Source: Gemmatimonadota bacterium (lineage in GTDB: Bacteria; JAAXHH01). Taken from it: a DNA stretch of 64,000 nucleotides. Below, piece after piece: positions 54,913 through 63,223 of the stretch. The notes under the pieces were generated by a model. It searched no databases. It was not told where the DNA came from and worked only from the letters and a program-made list of their open reading frames with translations. The stretch spans positions 248,001-312,000 of the forward strand of contig VXRC01000049.1 in NCBI GenBank assembly GCA_009838645.1, given 5' to 3'. The translations under genes were made by a program, and so were the position numbers. Numbering within the stretch: position 1 is the stretch's first letter; every line of letters starts with the position of its first letter.

Positions 54913-55980
54913 CTACATCCCTTCGTTTCTGACCTGAATGGATTCACCGTTGACCAGGTTCCGGTGGCCCACGACGATCAGGGAATCACCGACCGACAGT
55001 CCGTTGGTGACCAGGACCTGGTCGCCCGAAGTCGAACCCAGTGCTACCGGTACGGACCGGGCGACGTTCTGATCCGCCAGGAATACGATCCGCCCCTGGT
55101 CGGTGTCGATTACGGCGTCCTGGGGGATGACGATGGCTTCTGGTATGTTATCTTTGACGACGCGGATGGTGGCGGCCATTTCTGGTTTGAGCCGGTGCGC
55201 CGGATTGTCCAGTATGATCTCGAACGGTACGGTGCGGCTGTCCGGGTCCAGCGTCGTGCCTATATAGGAGATGTCCGCTTCCAGGGTGAGGTCCGGATAA
55301 GCGGGAAACGTCAGAGTAGCCCGCGTGCCGTCGGTGACGTGTTGCAGATGCCGTTCAGGGACACCGGCCACGATCTTGACCCGGTCGATCTCCACCAGGT
55401 CCATGAACTCTACTCCGGGTGCGGCCAGTTCGCCCACCTCGAGATTGCGGCTGTCCACCACCCCGGAGATCGGCGCCCGGATGATCGTCTTGCTCAGGTA
55501 GGTCTGGGCCTGCTGATGCCGCGCGAGATTCATGTCATGGCGATATTTGGTGTCGAGGTATACGGATTCCGCCAGGGCTTTCTGCTCCAACAGTCGTTTC
55601 TGGTTGCGCAGGGTCAGGCCACTGGCGTTCACGGCTGCTTCGGCCTCGTCCGCGGCAGCCGTGAGCAGCTCGTCGTCCAAACGGGCCAACACGGCATTCT
55701 GTCGTACAGACTCGCCCTTTTCGACCTCGATGCGCTCAACCAGACCGGTCGCTTCGATACTCACCACGACGCGCCGGACCGGCTTGACCTCGCCCACCAG
55801 CCTGAGGTGATTAATAAACTCCCGAGGCTCGACCACCCGGGTCACCACGTTTACAGACCGCGTCTCCTCCACGGCGGACGCTTCGTTGGCGGCACTGCCG
55901 CTTTCACTGCAGCCCGCGGCCGCCAGTACGACCGCAATGCATACGGCCGAACCCAACCAGTGCCTGGCGCGGTTGATCAT
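54913..55980 (-). CDS. RND efflux periplasmic adaptor (HlyD family lipoprotein)
   Basis: Periplasmic adaptor linking the RND pump to TolC. Start at 55980 has AAGGAG 9 bases before it; upstream frame is not used. The 355-residue protein has lipobox VLAAAGC (about residue 23), then a barrel-sandwich half (VSIEATGLVERIEVEKGESV), a short alpha hairpin (LTAAADEAEAAVNASGLTLRNQKRLL), the second lipoyl half (IIRAPISGVVDSRNLEVGELA) and beta barrels. First gene of the efflux operon, 45 bases before the RND gene. Confidence 0.9.
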   Translation of the reverse strand: MINRARHWLGSAVCIAVVLAAAGCSESGSAANEASAVEETRSVNVVTRVVEPREFINHLRLVGEVKPVRRVVVSIEATGLVERIEVEKGESVRQNAVLARLDDELLTAAADEAEAAVNASGLTLRNQKRLLEQKALAESVYLDTKYRHDMNLARHQQAQTYLSKTIIRAPISGVVDSRNLEVGELAAPGVEFMDLVEIDRVKIVAGVPERHLQHVTDGTRATLTFPAYPDLTLEADISYIGTTLDPDSRTVPFEIILDNPAHRLKPEMAATIRVVKDNIPEAIVIPQDAVIDTDQGRIVFLADQNVARSVPVALGSTSGDQVLVTNGLSVGDSLIVVGHRNLVNGESIQVRNEGM

Positions 55981-56151
55981 CGATGTCTGCTCCTTCGCAA
56001 AATCTCGTATCTCACGTATAGTTATCAAGTATTGAACTGTTCCATATGACAACGGGCACGGGGCAATGGTTTCCATTATCTCTGCATATCTGCCGTGTCC
56101 GTTTCCAACGGCCAACACCGACTTGCCGGGACGGCCGAAATAACGTAATAT

Positions 56152-56163
56152 CAGGACATCCTG
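56152..56163. promoter_or_regulatory. Inverted repeat in the efflux/GT9 divergent region
   Basis: CAGGA-CA-TCCTG, overlapping on the minus strand a perfect TTGACA (56161-56166) whose -10 is weak. Possible operator for the efflux operon; short, so chance is not excluded. Confidence 0.3.
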
Positions 56164-56234
56164 TCAAGTACATCTATACAAAAGGGGACGGGGCGTCATT
56201 CAATAAAACCGCGGTACGTACCGAGGTCGATTCG

Positions 56235-57491
56235 ATGTCCGGGGAACCACGCCGCGCACGTCGCCGACAGGTTATGTGGAAAACGATCAACAACATCGCG
56301 TACCGGCTCTACTTCGCGTACCGGAATCGGATATCGCGCCGTGAAAACAGGCGATGGACGGTCCGGGTTGCACGATCGCCGGACCCGGAGCCCAGACCCG
56401 TGCTATACGTGGCATGGGGAAGGATCGGAGACGTGGTCCTGGCCACCGGGCATCTCAAACGGATGCGGCGGTGGTTTCACCCCAGTCCGGTCTGGTTCCT
56501 GGGAAGGTCCCGCGTTAGGCCGCTCGTCGAACCGCACGTGGACGCCTTCCTGCCGTTCCCCGAACCGGCCGCACACCTGACCGGGTCCGGCGTCAACCCG
56601 GCCGCATCGCTCGAAGGTATCGCGGACCGGTCGTTCCGATGCGTCATCGCAGACATCCACACGTTCTACGGCGGGCTCTTCGCCCTGGATGCCGTGCTAG
56701 CCGCCGTGCGGGCGGACCACAGGTTCGTCTACGAAGGATACCACCTCGGCGAAGACCTGGCACCGGAACGGCCCTATCCGGCCGGGTTCGAGGTCGTGCC
56801 GAAGTTCGAGGACGGGGATGGCGGGGGAAAGGACAGCGCCCCAGGCCATCTACTGCATCACAACGGCCATTACATCCGACGCGTGCTGGAGCACTGTGGT
56901 GTCGAATCGGATGACGGGGAAGCGTGGCGGCCGGAACTGGATCACGTCGGATCGGGTGCCGACGCATGCCATCGGTTCGGGATCGAACCCGGGGAGTACG
57001 TGGCGTGGCAACCTCGCAGCGACAATCGGAGGAAGGACTACCCGACGGCGCGTTGGGCGGAGACGATCCGCGCATTCCCTGAATTGCAGTTTGTAGCACT
57101 GGCCGAGCCCGGCAGGGCCGATGAAGTGAACCGGACGGTGCCACCCGGCGTTCGCTTGATTGAAACCTCACTAACCGGGGTGATGAAGTTGATAAGGGAA
57201 GCACGCCTGTTTGTCGGACTGGACTCTGGACTGAGCCACATCTCGACGGTCATGGGAACACCCACGGTATGTGTCTGTCCGGACAGCCACCTCGGGTACT
57301 TCTTTCCCTATCCGGAAAGCTACGGTTTCCGCAACCTGCACACCGTCTCACATTCGGACTACCTGCCGTGCCGGGGTTGTTTCATGACCTGCCGTCACGA
57401 ACCCCTCACGTCGACGATCACCCGGGGCGCCCTCTGCCTCCGCACGTTGCCTTCCCGGCTGGTCATCGAGGCCATCCGGTACGCATTGTAG
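56235..57491 (+). CDS. Glycosyltransferase family 9 (ADP-heptose:LPS heptosyltransferase-like)
   Basis: Transfers a heptose or similar sugar, probably in lipopolysaccharide core synthesis at the inner membrane. The 418-residue product starts at 56235 (GAGG 8 bases upstream) with a basic amphipathic stretch. Family marks are VLYVAWGRIGDVVLATGHLKRMR near the N-terminus, FVGLDSGLSHISTVMGTPTVCVCP in the C-terminal domain (where GT9 binds the nucleotide sugar), and a Cys-rich end (PCRGCFMTCRH). It stands alone between two minus-strand blocks. The donor cannot be read. Confidence 0.87.
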   Translation: MSGEPRRARRRQVMWKTINNIAYRLYFAYRNRISRRENRRWTVRVARSPDPEPRPVLYVAWGRIGDVVLATGHLKRMRRWFHPSPVWFLGRSRVRPLVEPHVDAFLPFPEPAAHLTGSGVNPAASLEGIADRSFRCVIADIHTFYGGLFALDAVLAAVRADHRFVYEGYHLGEDLAPERPYPAGFEVVPKFEDGDGGGKDSAPGHLLHHNGHYIRRVLEHCGVESDDGEAWRPELDHVGSGADACHRFGIEPGEYVAWQPRSDNRRKDYPTARWAETIRAFPELQFVALAEPGRADEVNRTVPPGVRLIETSLTGVMKLIREARLFVGLDSGLSHISTVMGTPTVCVCPDSHLGYFFPYPESYGFRNLHTVSHSDYLPCRGCFMTCRHEPLTSTITRGALCLRTLPSRLVIEAIRYAL

Positions 57492-57501
57492 TTCCGTGCC
57501 G

Positions 57502-59481
57502 TCAAAGTTCGGCGGCCGATCTGAGTTCGACCCGGGCGGGGCGGACCAGCGCGATGAGATCCTCGATATCGAATTCTGCCAACAGTCCAAAGCAGAACAG
57601 GGGCGAGAGGGATTCGTACCGTCCGGGTTCATCGATCAACCGGTGCAGGCTGGCAAGGCCGCGATGCAGTATAATTTTGTCGACCGCCCGGCCGCAAAGG
57701 GACGCTGCCATCAGGGCGATGACCGAGGACACGGGACCTTGCGACGCGAGCCCCAGCGGGGCCGCCACGCCCGGACGGACCGGGTCCGGACGGGCCGGGC
57801 TCATATGCTGCATGACCGCCGCGAGCTGGGCGACCTGGAGACCCAGCATCCGGCCTCCGCTCGACGCCATCATCATCGTCCACTGATGCGGTGCCTTGCC
57901 CAGTCCGCAGGCGCCCTGCATGACCACTTCCACCTCCGTGGCCGTGGCCTGGTCCCGCAGGGCTTCCTCTGCCAGGACTTCCGTCCCCTGCCGCCCTTCA
58001 TCCGCCAGGATCAGAAGCTTCCTTCCGGAGCCCTGGCCCGTGGGTACGGTGGTCACGGCGGGTAGTTCCCATCCGTCCCTCAAATGGTAACAGGCGTATG
58101 CCGGCCGGCGGCCGTTTCCTGTGCGCGAAGCCTGACCGGTCACGCGTTCAACGGTCAGGGACCGGTAACGCAGCAAGGACGTCAGCCGTTCCCTGCCCGC
58201 CGCCTGCCACCGGGGGAACGCGGCGGGATTCTCCGGCGGCTTCCGGCGTTTCAGTCCACGGGCCAGGGACCGTGCCAGGGAGACGAAATCGGCGTTATCC
58301 GCCGGCGTTCCGACCCACAGTGCTTCTTCGGTGCGGACTTCGTCTTCCGAGGGAATCTCTTCTTCGCGGGACGGCGCACCAGGCCGGCCGTCCAGGAAAT
58401 GCCGGTTCAAGAACCTGTAGAAACGCTCCCGGTGTTCCCGCTCGTAGTTGTGGGTGCCCGGATCCAGGTTGTTATGGAATGCAAAGGCGTCCGGTCTTCC
58501 GAGCGAAGCGTACAGCGGCAGAACAGGTTCATAGACCGAGGGACGCGCCCTGGCGGTCTGGAAGCAACAATCGTCATATTCGTTATACATCAGCAGGGCC
58601 GGACGGGGCGCCAGCAGGGCCGTGAGCATGGGATAGTCGGCCGTCACGGCGAAGTCCGAGGCGTTCTGTTCGATGTCACCACGGTCGGCCCTGTGGTTGA
58701 CGCGGCTGTCCAGGCCGATGTAACCGGCATTGGGCGCGGCGAGGCGCACCCTCGTGTCCAGGGCGGCGAGCACGATCGTCTGCCAGCCTCCACCGGACAG
58801 TCCGGTCACTGCGACACGCTCCGGGTCGACCTGCTCCAGGCCCAGCAGCACCTCCAGCGCGCGGCACATGACCAGGTAGAACACGGCAATGCCGGCCACA
58901 CCGCACAGATCCAGGTAGCTCGCGTTGTTGTGCTGGTAGCCCGGGCCCTGCAGTTCTCCGAAGCTCATCCACTCCGGATTCAGCGCAAACACGCCCCGGC
59001 GGACCAGGTTGACGCAACGTATCTGCTTGTAATCTACCGCCTTGCCCGGCGGGCCCACATGCCCGTTCAGGTTCAACACGCCCGGCGCCGAAACCGTCGG
59101 ATCATCCGGTTCGTAAAGCAGGGCGGGAATGACCAGGCCGGGCTGACCGGGCTGACCGGGATGACCCGGCTGGCCGTCCTGACCGGGGAGTGCGCGGTAG
59201 GTCAGCTTGCGAATCCGGTACCCCTTGCCGGTTTCGATCACGTCGCTCCACTCGACGTCGGGCGCGCCGTTTCTCCACGCGTCGGGCACGCCCTTGAAAA
59301 TCACTTCTTCCAGCACGGTCTGTCGCAACTTACCGGCCTCTTCCTCCCAGGTCGCGGGATCGGGAAGGTCAAATCGAGGGATACGGCTCAGCAAGTAAGC
59401 CTTCAGCGTGTCCACCGTGTGCGATTCCCCGATCGGTGTGACGGGGCCATCCTGACGCCCGGGGTTGTCCAGGTCATTCAT
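57502..59481 (-). CDS. Two-domain alpha/beta hydrolase (acetylxylan esterase-like) with a collagen-like insert
   Basis: A 659-residue cytosolic hydrolase. The first alpha/beta hydrolase domain has the nucleophile elbow GLSGGGWQT, APNAGYIGLDSRVN, PRPALLMYNEYDDCC (acid) and a His in DPGTHNYEREHRERFYRFL. The C-terminal part (about 430-659) resembles a second, degenerate hydrolase domain. Before the nucleophile lies a short Gly-X-Y stretch, GQDGQPGHPGQPGQPG, encoded by a 9-bp repeat. No signal peptide. It begins 2 bases after the stop of the transglutaminase gene and belongs to the ATP-grasp operon; it might remove an ester or peptide cap from the ligation product. That role is inference. Confidence 0.82.
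   Translation of the reverse strand: MNDLDNPGRQDGPVTPIGESHTVDTLKAYLLSRIPRFDLPDPATWEEEAGKLRQTVLEEVIFKGVPDAWRNGAPDVEWSDVIETGKGYRIRKLTYRALPGQDGQPGHPGQPGQPGLVIPALLYEPDDPTVSAPGVLNLNGHVGPPGKAVDYKQIRCVNLVRRGVFALNPEWMSFGELQGPGYQHNNASYLDLCGVAGIAVFYLVMCRALEVLLGLEQVDPERVAVTGLSGGGWQTIVLAALDTRVRLAAPNAGYIGLDSRVNHRADRGDIEQNASDFAVTADYPMLTALLAPRPALLMYNEYDDCCFQTARARPSVYEPVLPLYASLGRPDAFAFHNNLDPGTHNYEREHRERFYRFLNRHFLDGRPGAPSREEEIPSEDEVRTEEALWVGTPADNADFVSLARSLARGLKRRKPPENPAAFPRWQAAGRERLTSLLRYRSLTVERVTGQASRTGNGRRPAYACYHLRDGWELPAVTTVPTGQGSGRKLLILADEGRQGTEVLAEEALRDQATATEVEVVMQGACGLGKAPHQWTMMMASSGGRMLGLQVAQLAAVMQHMSPARPDPVRPGVAAPLGLASQGPVSSVIALMAASLCGRAVDKIILHRGLASLHRLIDEPGRYESLSPLFCFGLLAEFDIEDLIALVRPARVELRSAAEL
59131..59187. 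repeat. 9-bp tandem repeat encoding the collagen-like segment
   Basis: Five to six copies of GGGCTGACC-like units, the minus-strand reading giving Gly-Gln-Pro type triplets inside the hydrolase gene. Confidence 0.8.
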
Positions 59482-59483
59482 CT

Positions 59484-60383
59484 TTACAGCTCCTCGTGCA
59501 TCGAATAGGATGAATCGACGGTATTTTCAGGTATCGATTCCATATTCACCTCCACTTCAAGCTCGATATCGCCCCCTCCGAACAGGATGCCTCGCGTGGG
59601 GGACACGTCCTGGTAGTCCCGCCCCACCGCCACCCGTACGTGTCGTTCGTCGGCCAGCGTCGCGTTCGTGGGATCGAATCCCGTCCAGCCGGGTCCGGGC
59701 AACCGGCACTCCACCCAGGCGTGGGAGGTCGTTCCCCCTCCTGCCGCGGACTCGTCATGGAGATAGCCGGATACGTACCTGGCGGGAATGCCCCAGGTCC
59801 GCGCTACGGCGATCATGACGTGGGCGTAATCCTGGCATACGCCGCGGCCGGTATCCAGGATGTGTTCGATCGTGGAAGAGATCGTGGTGCTCCCGGGCAC
59901 GTACTCGAAGCGTTCAAAGAGTGCGCCTGACAGCCGTTTCAGCGCGGCCAGCGGGTCTCCCGCGGGTGCAATGCCGTTCCGTTGCACGAACCTTTCCAGG
60001 GCGGGCGAAGGAAGGGCCAGGCCGCTGTGATCCATAAAGTCCCATTGGTGGAACGAGTCTCGCCAGCCCCGGATGGTCTCCCAAGCGCCTTCTTCGCATT
60101 CCCCGGGCGGTGTGTCCCGTGGCGTAACGTCCACCGTGGAGCGCGCGGTGATGGACAGCGACTGGTGATTGCGGTTCAGGTGAAGCTGGTGGCGCGTATT
60201 GCCGAAGGCGTCCGAGACCGGAAAGACCGTGCCTACCGGTTCCGTCCCGATCCGGAAGGCGGTGACGTGCTGCCAGCGATCCTCGAGCGGTCTGAGCGCC
60301 AGGGACATCGCGCAGTTTCGCACGGGGAAGCCATAACGGTACTTCGTGACATGCTCGATCCGGTATCGCACGTTTTCGGCCAT
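59484..60383 (-). CDS. Transglutaminase-like cysteine peptidase/amidase
   Basis: A 299-residue protein with the bacterial transglutaminase N-terminal domain (about 5-90, RYRIEHVTKYRYGFPVRN) and a transglutaminase core with Cys183 (GRGVCQDYAHV), His221 (SHAWVECRLPGPGW) and Asp237 (GFDPTNAT). In bacteria such enzymes cleave or exchange peptide amide bonds. Start at 60383, four bases after the upstream stop, no separate ribosome site, so coupled. In many genomes it occurs with ATP-grasp and alpha-E proteins. Confidence 0.92.
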   Translation of the reverse strand: MAENVRYRIEHVTKYRYGFPVRNCAMSLALRPLEDRWQHVTAFRIGTEPVGTVFPVSDAFGNTRHQLHLNRNHQSLSITARSTVDVTPRDTPPGECEEGAWETIRGWRDSFHQWDFMDHSGLALPSPALERFVQRNGIAPAGDPLAALKRLSGALFERFEYVPGSTTISSTIEHILDTGRGVCQDYAHVMIAVARTWGIPARYVSGYLHDESAAGGGTTSHAWVECRLPGPGWTGFDPTNATLADERHVRVAVGRDYQDVSPTRGILFGGGDIELEVEVNMESIPENTVDSSYSMHEEL

Positions 60384-60387
60384 GGCG

Positions 60388-61356
60388 TCAGCGGACAGAC
60401 AGGGATTCCAGGGGATAGTCGATGTAGACACCCATAATCTGCTGGTGAAGCTTCCGGCTGTCGCCGTTCACCTGTTCCAGCGTGGCGCGCCATGCCGTAA
60501 CGTCGTTCCTGCCGTCCCGGACGATCGCGCTAAGGGAGGCAATGAGCACCGCCGCTTCCCTGCCCGCGCCGGGAGACGGACCCGAACCGATGGCGTCCAG
60601 CACGGAGGCGATCCCGTCGAGGGACCGGCGCACCGAACCCGGAAGCAGTTCGTCCGTTACGATCAGGTCGAGCACCTGTCCGGGCTGAACCACGACGCTG
60701 TAGGAATGCACGTAGGCGTCGAAGGCGCGGAACACATGCAGCAAGTTCGCCCAGTCCGCGTCAAACGATTCGTCCTGCCCGTCCTGTGCCGCAATCTGCG
60801 ACAACAGGATTGATGCGGAAAGCTGCACCCGTTCGATGTAGCTGCCCAGCTGAATGAAATGCCACCCTTCATCGCGGTACATGGTCGACTCGGCCACGCC
60901 GGTGAAGGTGGCGATATCCTTTGCCGTTCCCGCGTAGAAAGACTCCGGGGCCGTCTTCCAAATCTCCTGGATAGTCAATCCCTGCAGGCGCAGGAAGGTC
61001 ATGTTCAGCGACAGCCACATCTCGGCGCTGATGTAATTGCGGACCTGCCGCGCGTTCTCCCGGGCGTACGCGAAGCAGTTCCATATGGAATCCGGATTCG
61101 TGGGTTCGAAAGTAAGATGATCGGCCAGGGTATAGGAGTCGGCCAGCGCATAGTCGTCGCTCCCGAAGGCTTCCAGCGTACCGGCGGGCGGTAACTGGTT
61201 CATGCTGCTGTACACACGGTTCCATCCAAAGTGGATCTCGCGCAGCGGACGATCCACCAGCGTTTCCACCTGCAGTTGCATCAGCCGGCTGAGGTGTGCG
61301 GCGCGTTCGAGATACCGGCCCATCCAGTACAAGCCCTGTGCGCTTCTGGACAGCAT
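60388..61356 (-). CDS. Alpha-E domain protein
   Basis: A 322-residue all-helical protein of the alpha-E family (SAQGLYWMGRYLERAAHLSRLMQLQVETL at the N-terminus, then RDEGWHFIQLGSYIERVQLSASIL, with the repeated W-x-x-R-x-x-E-R signature). Biochemical role unknown; it is nearly always encoded between the circularly permuted ATP-grasp and the transglutaminase. Its start codon directly follows the ATP-grasp stop (TGA then ATG). Confidence 0.93.
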   Translation of the reverse strand: MLSRSAQGLYWMGRYLERAAHLSRLMQLQVETLVDRPLREIHFGWNRVYSSMNQLPPAGTLEAFGSDDYALADSYTLADHLTFEPTNPDSIWNCFAYARENARQVRNYISAEMWLSLNMTFLRLQGLTIQEIWKTAPESFYAGTAKDIATFTGVAESTMYRDEGWHFIQLGSYIERVQLSASILLSQIAAQDGQDESFDADWANLLHVFRAFDAYVHSYSVVVQPGQVLDLIVTDELLPGSVRRSLDGIASVLDAIGSGPSPGAGREAAVLIASLSAIVRDGRNDVTAWRATLEQVNGDSRKLHQQIMGVYIDYPLESLSVR

Positions 61357-62790
61357 TCAGTCCCCCAGTATCCAGACGTCCTTGCCTCCGCCTCCCTGGC
61401 TGGAGTTTACCACCAGGCTGCCCTCCCGCAGCGCGACCCGGCAGAACGCACCCGGCACGATTCGCGTCTCGCGGCCATGGAGCACGAAGGGCCTCAGGTC
61501 CACGTGCCGCGGCGCGGCGCGGCCCCCGATCAGGCAGGGGGCGCGCGAAAGGTCCAGTACGGGTTGCGAAATGAAGTCCGCGGGGTTTTCCCGCAAATCA
61601 CGGGCGCAGGCTTCCCGTTCATCGGGCGTCGATTCCGGTCCGACCAGCATGCCGTATCCCCCAGACTCGCCCACCCGCTTCACGACGAGTTCCCGCAGGT
61701 TGTCCAGGGTGAATTCGAGGTCCTCCGGCCGGCGGCAGATATAGGTCTTTACGTTTTGCAGCTGCGGTTCTTCGGCCAGGTAATAGCGGATCATGTCGGG
61801 GACGTACGCGTATACGCTCTTGTCGTCCGCGACGCCCGTGCCCGGCGCGTTCACCAGGGTGACGTTCCCGGCCCGGTAGACGCCCATGAGACCCGGGAGA
61901 CCCAGCAGGGAGTCCGGCCGGAATACGAGCGGGTCCAGGAAATCGTCGTCCACCCGGCGGTAGATGACGTCCACCCGTTGCAGCCCCGAGGTGGTGCGCA
62001 TGTACACATATCCGCCGTCGACCAGCAGGTCCCGGCCCTCGACCAGGGTCGCCCCGATCTCGTGCGCCAGGTAGATGTGCTCGTAAAACGCCGCATTGTA
62101 TACGCCGGGCGTCAGCAGCACCACGCAGGGATCGTCTTCCCCGCGAGGCGCGAGTTCCTTAAGCGTTTCGCGGAGCAGGCGCCCGTACTGCTCGACTTCC
62201 CGCACCCGGCAGCTGCGGTAAAGCCGGCGCAGGTTGGCCTTGACCGCTTTCCGGTTGGCGACCATGTAGGATACGCCGGACGGCACGCGCAGGTTGTCCT
62301 CGAGCACGTGGAATCCTTCATTCGTGCGGACCAGGTCGGTGCCGCAGACCGCAACATACGTCCCGTGCGGCACGGGCACCCCCCGCATTTCGACGCGGTA
62401 CTGGGGACAGCCGCGCACCAGGTCGACCGGGACGACACCGTCTTCGACAATACGGGCGGGACCGTATACATCGGCGAGAAACCGGTTCAACGCCTTCAGC
62501 CGCTGGGCAAGTCCGGCTTCGAGCTGCCGCCATTCTTCGGCGGGCAGGATCCGGGGCAGGCAGTCGACGGGCATGATGCGCTCGCCGGCTTCATCTCCGC
62601 CGTATACCGTAAACGTGATGCCTTCGCTGGAAAAGGAATGCGTGACCCGTTCCTGCATGCGAACGAGTTCTTCGACGGGAAGCCGGAGCAGTGATTCGTG
62701 CAGACTGCGGCAATGAGCGCGCGGCGTACCGTCAGGGAGGAACATCTCGTCGTAGAAAGCGCTATCCAGGTCGTATGCGTCGAAATCCAT
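61357..62790 (-). CDS. Circularly permuted type 2 ATP-grasp ligase
   Basis: Predicted peptide-bond-forming (amidoligase-like) enzyme, 477 residues. DAYDLDSAFYDEMF near the N-terminus, VPHGTYVAVCGTDLVRTNEGFHVLEDNLRVPSGVSYM (ATP and Mg site), LVEGRDLLVDGGYVYMRT, RRVDDDFLDPLVFRPDS, and LVVKRVGESGGYGM then QPVLDLSRAPCLIGG match the circularly permuted family. ATG has GGAGACC upstream. First of four genes: ATP-grasp, alpha-E, transglutaminase, hydrolase. The acceptor and amino acids joined are unknown. Confidence 0.93.
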   Translation of the reverse strand: MDFDAYDLDSAFYDEMFLPDGTPRAHCRSLHESLLRLPVEELVRMQERVTHSFSSEGITFTVYGGDEAGERIMPVDCLPRILPAEEWRQLEAGLAQRLKALNRFLADVYGPARIVEDGVVPVDLVRGCPQYRVEMRGVPVPHGTYVAVCGTDLVRTNEGFHVLEDNLRVPSGVSYMVANRKAVKANLRRLYRSCRVREVEQYGRLLRETLKELAPRGEDDPCVVLLTPGVYNAAFYEHIYLAHEIGATLVEGRDLLVDGGYVYMRTTSGLQRVDVIYRRVDDDFLDPLVFRPDSLLGLPGLMGVYRAGNVTLVNAPGTGVADDKSVYAYVPDMIRYYLAEEPQLQNVKTYICRRPEDLEFTLDNLRELVVKRVGESGGYGMLVGPESTPDEREACARDLRENPADFISQPVLDLSRAPCLIGGRAAPRHVDLRPFVLHGRETRIVPGAFCRVALREGSLVVNSSQGGGGKDVWILGD

Positions 62791-62882
62791 TACGAGGGTC
62801 TCCGTCTCCGATCGTCGGACCCGTGAAATCCCTGTACTGGAATCGCAAGGCTTGAAGCGGTCTGGGTTTGACCCTCACGCCT

Positions 62883-62911
62883 TGCTCATGCAATGCTCAT
62901 ATCTTGCTCAT
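62883..62911. promoter_or_regulatory. Three TGCTCAT repeats at 11-bp spacing
   Basis: TGCTCAT at 62883, 62894 and 62905: same face of the helix. A TATATT box (62933-62938) follows about 20 bases later. Layout suits a regulator-binding array for either divergent gene. Confidence 0.5.
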
Positions 62912-63063
62912 GCTTTACACCGGCTAACATGTTATATTGGGTCATGCGGCAGATCAAGGGGAAGTCTGCCGCGTGTTCAACGCCCGGCCGGCATGAATGC
63001 GGAATACGGTGCGGTATTCGGCCGGATCGATCGCGAACCTGCTTTCCGTTATGTACATTTCTA

Positions 63064-63091
63064 TTGCACTTTCAGGTTCTCTCGGTATAAT
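63064..63091 (+). promoter_or_regulatory. Predicted promoter of the metal efflux permease
   Basis: Plus strand TTGCAC (63064-63069), 16-base spacer, perfect -10 TATAAT (63086-63091). Leader about 125 bases. Confidence 0.5.
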
Positions 63092-63223
63092 CACTTTTAC
63101 ACGTATCATCCGCGCGAATCCTTTGATGATATCCGTTGCTTCAGTCTGATCGTCCTGCATTCACGACCTGAGAAATAAGAACCCGAGGTTTCCGCGTCAG
63201 TCAAAACAGCGGGAGATGTATTG

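Larger units (their letters stand above)
62791..63223. other. Divergent intergenic region (433 bp) before the metal permease
   Basis: Holds three helically phased TGCTCAT repeats, a TATATT box, a hairpin (GCGGCAG-N13-CTGCCGC, 62946-62972) and a perfect TATAAT box, listed separately. Short open frames here lack coding character. Confidence 0.6.

Noticed and set aside
61231-62694. Plus-strand frame opposite the ATP-grasp gene
   Set aside because: Shadow of a conserved ligase, without own signals.
62852-63178. 108-codon frame in the gap before the metal permease
   Set aside because: No ribosome site, no family resemblance, and it runs across promoter-like elements and the phased repeats.
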